Positions 36,160 through 43,072 of a stretch of 64,000 bases of DNA are shown in pieces. The first letter of the stretch is position 1. Each line of letters starts with the position of its first letter. The notes beneath the pieces are model-generated. The model was not told where the DNA came from. It did not search any database and saw only the letters and a program-made list of their open reading frames with translations. Location of the stretch: positions 1 to 64,000 of the forward strand of contig DAIUDK010000006.1 in assembly GCA_036845725.1 (NCBI GenBank), given 5' to 3'. Position numbers and translations under genes: made by a program. The stretch is from DSWT01 sp036845725. Lineage in GTDB: Bacteria; Chloroflexota; Anaerolineae; B4-G1; SLSP01.

Positions 36160-37640
36160 GTCTTGAAACACAAGCTAAGCCACCTGTGAGTTTCTCTTTC
36201 ACTTGGCAGCGCCTGCGGACCGCCTGGTTCCCTGTGTGGGTGGTCCTGCGCCGGGAGATCAAGGATACCCTGCGCGACTGGCGCATCATTGTGCCCATCA
36301 TTATTCTGGTGATCGGGTTTCCGTTTCTGGCAGTTCTCGCTGCCAATCAGGGATTGGCATTCGTCAACCAATATGGGGCATCGTTGATCATGGAACGCCT
36401 TCTCCCCTTCCTGATGTTGGTGGTGGGTTTCTTCCCCAGCTCATTCTCGCTGGTGATCGCGCTTGAGACTTTCGTGGGCGAAAAAGAACGTCGCAGCCTG
36501 GAATCGCTGTTGGCGACACCGCTGACCGACCTGCAACTGTATACCGGGAAACTGCTTGCAGCGACCACCCCCCCCGTCCTCGCCAGTTATTTGGGGATGG
36601 TGACCTATCTGCTGTTGATGGGCTTCACGTTGAATTGGTGGCCGCCCCTCTCCCTGCTGTTAGTCTCGATGACGCTATCCACGACGCAATCCCTGGTGAT
36701 GGTCTCCGGCGCGGTCATCGTCTCGTGTCAATCCACAAGCGTGCGCGCGGCCAATCTCCTGGCGAGCTTCATCATCATTCCGATGGCCTTCCTTTTGCAA
36801 GTAGAGGCCAGCTTGCTGCTTTTCGCCGACTACACCATGCTCTGGTTGATCGCGTTGTGTTTGGTGATCGTGAACGTGTTATTGATCCGTCTGGGCATCC
36901 GCCTCTTCAACCGCGAGCATCTCTTGGGCCGCGACATCGACGAACTGAACCTGCGGCGCGGCCTACGCGTGTTCTGGGAAGCGGCCTGGCCCCGTAACGG
37001 ACTGAAGGCTTTGTACACCCGTGAGATTCCCGCTATCATCCGCGGGATGCGGCCTGAATTGCTGATCACCGTGGCCGTTATCCTGGTGGGCGGCATCGGT
37101 GCCGGTGTATGGGGAATACGGAACTTCCCACTGCCTGTACAAGCCTTTAGTCTGGCGGACATTCAGAATCTCGAAAGCATCGGTTCGATGGTCACACAAA
37201 CCGGGCTTTTGAAATCTTTCACACCGTGGGCCATCTTCTTCAACAATGTTCGTTCACTGTTCATCGCAGCGCTACTGGCTCTCATATCGATGGGCATCCT
37301 GGCGCTTTTGCTGCTGTTGGCCCCTGTCGCCATTATCGTCTACGTCGTTGGACAAATCGGCGGCATCGGGTTCAATCCCGGGCTCTTTCTCGCGGTGACG
37401 GTGCTGCCGCATGGCATCGTGGAACTCCCGGCGGCCATCCTGGCAACGGCGCAAGCCATGCGGATGGGCGATATAATGCTCTCACCGCCTGAGAAAGGCG
37501 GAGGGATAGATGGCATCCTGCGCGAAGCCGGGCACTTCGTCAAACTCTTCGTAAGCGTGGTGCTGCCGCTGCTCCTGCTCGCGGCCTGGATCGAGGCACG
37601 CATCACCCCACACCTGCTGCTTGACTTCCTGGGACGATGA
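36156..37640 (+). CDS. ABC-2 type transporter permease
   Basis: 494 residues from ATG 36156. After a cytoplasmic start ending LRREIKDTLRDWRI, hydrophobic helices lie at about 45-65, 80-110, 145-170, 180-205 and 215-245, and a second set at about 305-330 and 370-440, with a late helix at about 470. The EKERRSLESLLATPLTDLQLYTGKLLA motif is characteristic of ABC-2/NatB-type export permeases. Together with the upstream ATPase it forms an exporter; the second half (DUF95/SpoIIM-like architecture, FNNVRSLFIAAL... LPHGIVELPAAILA) hints at a fused Stage II sporulation M-type domain. Substrate unknown. Confidence 0.85.
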   Translation: MSLETQAKPPVSFSFTWQRLRTAWFPVWVVLRREIKDTLRDWRIIVPIIILVIGFPFLAVLAANQGLAFVNQYGASLIMERLLPFLMLVVGFFPSSFSLVIALETFVGEKERRSLESLLATPLTDLQLYTGKLLAATTPPVLASYLGMVTYLLLMGFTLNWWPPLSLLLVSMTLSTTQSLVMVSGAVIVSCQSTSVRAANLLASFIIIPMAFLLQVEASLLLFADYTMLWLIALCLVIVNVLLIRLGIRLFNREHLLGRDIDELNLRRGLRVFWEAAWPRNGLKALYTREIPAIIRGMRPELLITVAVILVGGIGAGVWGIRNFPLPVQAFSLADIQNLESIGSMVTQTGLLKSFTPWAIFFNNVRSLFIAALLALISMGILALLLLLAPVAIIVYVVGQIGGIGFNPGLFLAVTVLPHGIVELPAAILATAQAMRMGDIMLSPPEKGGGIDGILREAGHFVKLFVSVVLPLLLLAAWIEARITPHLLLDFLGR

Positions 37641-37662
37641 TTGGGGATAAGCGATTGGCAAT

Positions 37663-37702
37663 CAGTGATTAGGGATAATAACAACCTCATCCCTAATCAC
37701 TG
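37663..37702. terminator. 14-bp inverted repeat between convergent genes
   Basis: CAGTGATTAGGGAT (37663-37676) and its exact complement (37689-37702) with a 12-nt loop. The core ATTAGGGAT also forms the arm of the 54459-54499 element, so this is both a likely terminator and a member of an intergenic palindrome family. Confidence 0.6.
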
Positions 37703-37720
37703 AGGACTGATTACCGAGCA

Positions 37721-37939
37721 TTACGAACTACGGGGCTTCCGTTTCTTCTTCACCGGACGGCACGTGACGTGCAGATACGCAAAGTCCCCCATCGATGGGA
37801 CCAATTCCTGCACTTCGATGATCTCGCACACCTGCTCGTCCAATTCAACGCGATTGCCAACCTGCGGGGCCTCATCCTGGTTGATGACCATGCCCCGATG
37901 CTGCCCTCCAACAATAACGTAACTGACCTTGTAGATCAT
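37721..37939 (-). CDS. small conserved-looking protein of unknown function
   Basis: 72 residues. Beta-strand-like pattern (YKVSYVIVGGQHRGMVIN... GNRVELDEQVCEIIEVQEL) and a basic tail (RPVKKKRKPRSS). Its ATG overlaps the stop of the upstream cyclic-nucleotide-binding gene (ATGA), so the two are co-translated and probably work together. I do not recognise the family; a small barrel (KOW/SH3-like) fold is a guess. Confidence 0.6.
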   Translation of the reverse strand: MIYKVSYVIVGGQHRGMVINQDEAPQVGNRVELDEQVCEIIEVQELVPSMGDFAYLHVTCRPVKKKRKPRSS

Positions 37940-38400
37940 AGGTCCCCTCCCCCTCTGGGCAGCGCGTTCGTCAAATTCCGAATGCGAAGTTTAAATGCCA
38001 GGTCGCGGGCGATATTGAACAGCATCTTATAGCCCACGCGACTCTCCTGTTCCCAGAAAGCCAGCAAATCATTGCGGCTGAAAGTCAACAGGCTCGCCTC
38101 CGGCGAAAGACAGCGAATCGTTGCCGAGCGCGGTCCGGCATCGAGCAAGGACATCTCGCCGAAACTTTGCCCGGCCCCCAGAATGATAAGGCTGGTGGTG
38201 TTCTCGGTCAACTCGGAAACCACCTCGACCTGCCCCTTCAAGACAACATAGACGGAGGTGCTTTGCTCACCCTCTCTCAAAATGACATCTCCGCGATGAA
38301 ACACGGAGACTTGCCCCACCATCGCAAGCGCTGCCAACTGCGCTTCACCTAGCCCCGCAAAAAGGTCTGCAGTATGCAAAATCGAAGGCGTTATCTCCAT
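37936..38400 (-). CDS. cyclic nucleotide-binding domain protein
   Basis: 154 residues, a single cNMP-binding domain: VFHRGDVILREGEQSTSVYVVLKGQVEVV, and the phosphate-binding cassette FGEMSLLDAGPRSATI with the conserved Glu and Arg, followed by a C-helix. There is no helix-turn-helix, so it is not a CRP-type regulator by itself. GGGAGG precedes ATG 38400. A class III nucleotide cyclase gene is present at 62528-63613, but a link is speculative. Confidence 0.88.
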   Translation of the reverse strand: MEITPSILHTADLFAGLGEAQLAALAMVGQVSVFHRGDVILREGEQSTSVYVVLKGQVEVVSELTENTTSLIILGAGQSFGEMSLLDAGPRSATIRCLSPEASLLTFSRNDLLAFWEQESRVGYKMLFNIARDLAFKLRIRNLTNALPRGGGDL

Positions 38401-38530
38401 TATAAATTCCTCCCTCTTCGTAAATAGTCGGGTCGTCGTTAGTCAAATTGTCAAGTTGTCGTCAGTTTGAACGCCGCTGCATGGTGACGTGCCAACGCTG
38501 CGCCAGAACAAGCGACGATCCTATACCTCT

Positions 38531-38536
38531 ATTATA
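38531..38536 (-). promoter_or_regulatory. candidate -10 box upstream of the cNMP-binding gene
   Basis: Perfect TATAAT on the minus strand, 130 bp before the start codon; no convincing -35 partner. The leader between carries GACTA/GACGAC-type words at 38423-38462. Confidence 0.35.
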
Positions 38537-38628
38537 CGCGAAATTGAGTACAAACAAAAGCCCGACAATTCACCAGATAAGGAACAATTACAGATTCCAT
38601 ACCACTGACCGGCTCTATACCGTCGACG

Positions 38629-39831
38629 TTAAGGAGCCAACACCGCCGCGATCTCACTAATCGCCCAGTCCAGCACGTCCCGCGTGATGATGAGCGGCGG
38701 CGCAAAGCGAATAACCGTCTCGTGCGTTTCATGGGCCAGGATACCACGATCCTGCAACTGCTCGCAGAAAGGCCGTGCGTTCCCCACCTCTTCCTTCAGT
38801 GCCACACCGACGAGCAATCCCTTGCCGCGCACTTCAGCGACATAGGGACTATTGATGGCACGCAAGCCCGCCATGAAGTACTCACCCATCTCCCGCGCGC
38901 GCTCCGACAGCTTCTCATCGATGATAACGCGCAGCGCGGCGCGCGCCACGGCACTTGCCATCGGATTGCCGCCAAAGGTAGAACCGTGCATCCCTGGTTT
39001 ATACAACCCCATGATCTCACGATCGCCCAACGCGGCAGAGATGGGCATCATCCCGCCGGAGAGCGCCTTACCAATAATGACGATGTCGGGCCGCACATCC
39101 TCCCACTCACAGGCGAACAGCTTGCCAGTGCGCCCCAGGCCGGTCTGGATCTCATCAGCGAGGAACAAAACATTGCGCCGATCGCAAATTTCGCGCGCGG
39201 CACGCAAGTATCCGACCGGAGGAACGATGACCCCACCCTCTCCCTGGATCGGCTCTACGAGGAAGCCCGCCGTATTGGGCGTGATGGCGGCCTCCAACGC
39301 CTCAATATCGCCGAAGGGGATCGCCTTGAAGCCGGGCGTCAACGGCCCAAAGTCCTTTTTGTACAACGGCGTTGTCGAAAGCGAGATCGCCGTGATGGTT
39401 CGCCCATGAAAATTGTGCCCGCAGACGATGATCTCAGCCTGATTGTCGGGGATGCCCTTCACCTGGTATCCCCACAGCCGCGCCGATTTGATCCCCGCCT
39501 CTACTGCTTCCGCGCCAGAATTCATCATAATCAGCATATCGTACCTCGTGAGGTCACAGAGCTCTTTCGCTAGAAGGGGAAACTGATCGTTGTAGAACGC
39601 ACGCGAGGTGAGGGTAACGCGCTCCAATTGCTCGAGCAATGCGCCCACAATGCGCGGGTGGCGATGTCCCTGATTCAGTGCGGAATAGGCGCTCAAGCAG
39701 TCGAGGTACTTCTTACCCTCCACATCCCACACCCACACGCCCTCGCCGCGACTGAGTACAACGTTCAGGGGAGTGTATGTGTGCGTGGCATAGTTCATTT
39801 CCATGTCGATATAGTCCGCTGTATGCATCAT
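38629..39831 (-). CDS. rocD: ornithine--oxo-acid transaminase
   Basis: 400 residues, class III PLP aminotransferase. Motifs: YDMLIMMNSGAEAVEAGIKSAR, GHNFHGRTITAISLS, FLVEPIQGEGGVIVPP, LFLADEIQTGLGRTGK and the PLP Lys in IIGKALSGGMMP; the N-terminal MNYATHTYTPLNVVLSRGEG segment is typical of ornithine aminotransferases. It transfers the delta-amino group of ornithine to 2-oxoglutarate, linking arginine, proline and glutamate metabolism. AAAGGAG lies upstream of ATG 39831. It stands alone, divergent from the KAP-FGE gene. Confidence 0.92.
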   Translation of the reverse strand: MMHTADYIDMEMNYATHTYTPLNVVLSRGEGVWVWDVEGKKYLDCLSAYSALNQGHRHPRIVGALLEQLERVTLTSRAFYNDQFPLLAKELCDLTRYDMLIMMNSGAEAVEAGIKSARLWGYQVKGIPDNQAEIIVCGHNFHGRTITAISLSTTPLYKKDFGPLTPGFKAIPFGDIEALEAAITPNTAGFLVEPIQGEGGVIVPPVGYLRAAREICDRRNVLFLADEIQTGLGRTGKLFACEWEDVRPDIVIIGKALSGGMMPISAALGDREIMGLYKPGMHGSTFGGNPMASAVARAALRVIIDEKLSERAREMGEYFMAGLRAINSPYVAEVRGKGLLVGVALKEEVGNARPFCEQLQDRGILAHETHETVIRFAPPLIITRDVLDWAISEIAAVLAP

Positions 39832-40011
39832 AGATGTGCTCCTTTGAGATGAATTTGATCGTCAACAGTGGGCAGACAGGTTGTTGATCCCGTATGCCGA
39901 CCCATTTCAATAGTAACATGGGCGAGAGCCAGGTCAAGTGAGGCTTATCCATTTGTCGTATGGAGAATAACCATTCCACGTCAGCACAATCGCGTGCAAA
40001 ATTCGTATGCC

Positions 40012-40039
40012 TTGACATAAATATAAATCTACCTATACT
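40012..40039 (+). promoter_or_regulatory. promoter of the KAP-FGE gene
   Basis: Perfect TTGACA (40012-40017), 16-bp spacer, TATACT (40034-40039), 69 bp before the ATG. The AT-rich leader holds a TTCAATCTGTTGAC word at 40077-40090. Confidence 0.75.
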
Positions 40040-40107
40040 GGTTGATATTGCATATTTATCAACTAGCGCTTATCTGTTCAATCTGTTGACCAAGAGGAGT
40101 TGAGACG

Positions 40108-42123
40108 ATGTCTCTCGCGTTTTGCGCCGATCAACCGATTACAACAGCAGCACAAGACGCCCTTGGCTTCAGTACCTACGCCGAAGCCCTCAGCCGCTTA
40201 TCACTGGCGGGGGAATGGCCGCTCACCACCGGCGTCTTTGGTCCTGCAGGATGTGGCAAGACAAGCCTATTGCACCTTATCGCGGCATCATTAATACAGC
40301 AGGCGATGGCCACGAACCACCCAGTCCTCACGTTATGGTTTAACGTCACCGAGCACAGCCGCACAGGCTCCGCCATACCACGCACTCTGCTATTACAGGC
40401 ACTCGCGGTGCTCAAATCCCTCGATCTGAGGGCCGAGGATGCGCAACAACTTACCGACTGGGAAACGCGCCTCACCGTCGCCAATACGATCCCCGACACG
40501 CTGGCCAGTGCATTCCCTGCCACATTTGCCCGGTGGATCGACAACTACGTTACCGCGCACAGAGGGCGATTTGTTCTTTTTGTCGACGGCCTCGATGCCT
40601 GCCCGCCAGAGTACGCGCTGGATACGCTCGAAGCCATGCAGCGCTTTCTTGGCGTACCGGGAAGCCTATGTTTCCTGGCAGCCGAATACGAGCGCCTCAC
40701 TGCCAGTCTCAACGCGCGTTACGGCACCTCCCTCACCGAAGCCACTCACCTGAAACGGCTGGTGCAGGTGACCTTCACACTGCCACTGCTCTCGGCCAAC
40801 CACATCGAAGGAATCCTGGCAAGGCTGGCTCCCGACCTGCCAGCCGGAGCGCGCCGCGTCCTCGCAGCAGGATTACCACCCAACCCCAGGCGTATCAAAC
40901 AAGGGCTGAACGCCCTACGCCTGCGCCAGGCACTCACACAGCCAGCGGGAGGCGTGCCGGAAGAATTCGACCCCACCCTGTTGGCGAAAATCATCATCCT
41001 TCAGGAACGCTATCCAGAGCTGTACGCCGTTCTGGCAGAACAACCCTGTTTGCTGCAGGAGCTAGAACTGCACATACGCGCCTCCCAGGTCAAGGATGAC
41101 GGCACGATATTTTCAGGCACGAAACCGTTGCCCGCCGACATCGCCCGCTATACTGCCGACCCGCTTCTCACCTGTCTCCTAGGCGCAACGAATGACGATA
41201 CAGTCCTGTTCAGCTACCTTGCGCCGCACGAACTCCGCGCCTGCCTTGGGTCTGTGCCTGACGCCCACGATCCCGACCGGCAAGTATGGGACGATCTGGT
41301 GGGTGGCAACATCGCGCGCCTCCGCGCCGCCGTCGAAATCGCACGGCAGTGCCATCCAGGCTACAGTCGTGCCCTGATGCGGTTTATGCAACGTGGGCAT
41401 CCCGCTCCAATCGCCCAGCGCCTTTCGGCAGGACTGGCACTCGGACATCTAGGCGATCCCCGCGACTTTGCCGAAACGGTGATGATTCCCGCCGGAGAAT
41501 TCCCCTGTGGCGCGACCAAACAGCCCTGCGAGCTGCCAGCCTACCGCATTGGACGCTACCCCATCACCCAGGCGCAGTATGCCGAATTTCTCCAGGCACA
41601 CCCCGAGATCCCCATCCCCTATGTAGACGAAGACTGGGCACGCGTCTACAACTGGGACTCAGAGCAACGCATCTACCCCAACGGACGCAGCAATCAGCCG
41701 GTCGTGCTCGTCACATGGGATGAAGCAGCCGCCTATTGTGCCTGGGTGGGCGGACGACTGCCCACGCAAGAGGAATGGGAGCGCGCCGCGCGCGGCCCCG
41801 ACGGGCGTAGCTATCCCTGGGGCGAAACCTTTACCCCACCCCACGCCAACACGCGTGAGAGCGGTCTGGGCGGGCCAACGCCTGTGGGCATCTTCGTGGA
41901 AGGAGAAAGCCCCAGCGGCGCGCTCGATATGGCCGGCAACGTCTGGGAATGGACCGTCAGCGACTACGACCAATACACGAAAATCTTGCGCGGCGGCGCG
42001 TGGAACTTTCCAGCAGAATCGGCCCGGACCTTCATCACCGAACGCAGTCGTCCCCACAACCGCTCGCACGCCATCGGATTCCGTGTTGTATTCCCCGTTG
42101 CACCAAATATGGACTTGACCTAA
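40108..42123 (+). CDS. KAP-family P-loop NTPase fused to an FGE/sulfatase-modifying-like domain
   Basis: 671 residues. The N-terminal half is a KAP/STAND-like ATPase: FCADQPITTAAQDALGF start, Walker A GPAGCGKTS (45-53) and Walker B RFVLFVDGLDAC (about 152-163). The C-terminal domain (about 455-668) has formylglycine-generating-enzyme fold motifs: MIPAGEFPCGA, YPITQAQYAEFL, PVVLVTWDEAAAYCAWVGGRLPTQEEWERAARG, DMAGNVWEWT and RGGAWNF...GFRVVF. The paired active-site Cys of true FGE is not evident, so this is likely a C-type-lectin-like binding module. Such fusions suggest a sensor whose ATPase is gated by the C-terminal binding domain. No signal peptide. A near-consensus promoter precedes it; the next gene has its own promoter. 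Confidence 0.82.
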   Translation: MSLAFCADQPITTAAQDALGFSTYAEALSRLSLAGEWPLTTGVFGPAGCGKTSLLHLIAASLIQQAMATNHPVLTLWFNVTEHSRTGSAIPRTLLLQALAVLKSLDLRAEDAQQLTDWETRLTVANTIPDTLASAFPATFARWIDNYVTAHRGRFVLFVDGLDACPPEYALDTLEAMQRFLGVPGSLCFLAAEYERLTASLNARYGTSLTEATHLKRLVQVTFTLPLLSANHIEGILARLAPDLPAGARRVLAAGLPPNPRRIKQGLNALRLRQALTQPAGGVPEEFDPTLLAKIIILQERYPELYAVLAEQPCLLQELELHIRASQVKDDGTIFSGTKPLPADIARYTADPLLTCLLGATNDDTVLFSYLAPHELRACLGSVPDAHDPDRQVWDDLVGGNIARLRAAVEIARQCHPGYSRALMRFMQRGHPAPIAQRLSAGLALGHLGDPRDFAETVMIPAGEFPCGATKQPCELPAYRIGRYPITQAQYAEFLQAHPEIPIPYVDEDWARVYNWDSEQRIYPNGRSNQPVVLVTWDEAAAYCAWVGGRLPTQEEWERAARGPDGRSYPWGETFTPPHANTRESGLGGPTPVGIFVEGESPSGALDMAGNVWEWTVSDYDQYTKILRGGAWNFPAESARTFITERSRPHNRSHAIGFRVVFPVAPNMDLT

Positions 42124-42143
42124 TCTCAGTTCCTCTCTATAAT
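42115..42143 (+). promoter_or_regulatory. promoter of the degenerate receiver-GGDEF gene
   Basis: TTGACC (42115-42120), 17-bp spacer, perfect TATAAT (42138-42143). The -35 box lies within the last codons of the KAP-FGE gene. Confidence 0.75.
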
Positions 42144-42178
42144 AAGCAATAGGATTGACTACGTTCAAGGAGTGAGAC

Positions 42179-43036
42179 GTGGAAGGTCGAGTTCTGCTTA
42201 TCGAAGACCGCGACGGCAACCGCGAGTTGTTGTCCGATCAATTTATAAAAGAAGGACTGGAAGTAGCCGAGGCCCGCACCGGTACAGATGGTATCAAACT
42301 TGCGGTCCGTTTTATGCCCCAGGTCATTCTCGTCAGCACCAGCCTGCCCGACATCAGCAGCCTGGAAGTGATCCGCCGCTTGCATGAGATCAACCGCACC
42401 AAACACACCTTTCTTATGCTATTCGGCGATGAGGAAAACCGCCAGGAGCGCCTTGCCAGCCTGGAAGGCGGAGCCAACGATTTTATCGATAGTCCGCTTG
42501 ACCCCGAGCTTGTAGCACTGCGCGTCCGCAACGCCATCAACCGCAAGAACCTGGACAATATCACCGATCCGACCACAGGTCTACCGGCAGGCCGGCAAGT
42601 TCACGACGAACTGCTCAACCTTCTGCACACGCCAGACGGCGATTGGGTGCTGATGCGCTTCCGCATCCTCAAGCTCGATACCTTCCGTGAAGCCTATGGC
42701 TTTATGGCCGGCGAAAAACTACTCCACGATGCGGCCAGCCTTCTTGCCGAAGCGTTGGCTCACGATGAGATTGAAAACGACTTCATCGGTTATGGTGGCC
42801 ACGATGATTTCATCGTCATCACCCGCCAGGAACGTGCCGCTGCGCTCGAAGCCGAAGTGCAGACCACGTTCGCGCAATCTCTCGCCGCACACTACGGCGA
42901 AACTGCTTACAACCAGGGTTACATCGAGGTCGACGGACGCCAGCACACCCTTGCGACACTGCGCGTCCGCTGCGTCACCCCCACCGACGGCCCCTTCTAC
43001 GACATCCGCTCTCTTAGCGAGGCCATCGCCGGCTGA
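42179..43036 (+). CDS. pseudo-receiver domain fused to a degenerate GGDEF domain
   Basis: 285 residues from GTG 42179 with an AAGGAG SD. Residues 1-120 follow the response-regulator fold (LLIEDRDGNR acidic pair), but the phosphoacceptor Asp is Ser (S53 in VILVSTSLPD) and the conserved Lys is Ser (S105 in DFIDSPLDP). Residues about 128-285 match GGDEF architecture (DPTTGLPAGRQ opening), but the active-site loop is GGHDDF (206-211) in place of GGDEF/GGEEF. Both domains therefore look catalytically and phospho-relay dead, implying a binding or scaffold role. It sits directly after the KAP-FGE gene but has its own promoter. Confidence 0.8.
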   Translation: MEGRVLLIEDRDGNRELLSDQFIKEGLEVAEARTGTDGIKLAVRFMPQVILVSTSLPDISSLEVIRRLHEINRTKHTFLMLFGDEENRQERLASLEGGANDFIDSPLDPELVALRVRNAINRKNLDNITDPTTGLPAGRQVHDELLNLLHTPDGDWVLMRFRILKLDTFREAYGFMAGEKLLHDAASLLAEALAHDEIENDFIGYGGHDDFIVITRQERAAALEAEVQTTFAQSLAAHYGETAYNQGYIEVDGRQHTLATLRVRCVTPTDGPFYDIRSLSEAIAG

Positions 43037-43072
43037 CGCTTGGGGCCGCAGACGACGGCCCCCCCACCGGGG

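Noticed and set aside
41850..42123. FGE-like C-terminus considered as a diversity-generating retroelement target
   Set aside because: No reverse transcriptase, template repeat or adenine-biased variable stretch is visible in the window; only a genome-wide search could revive it.
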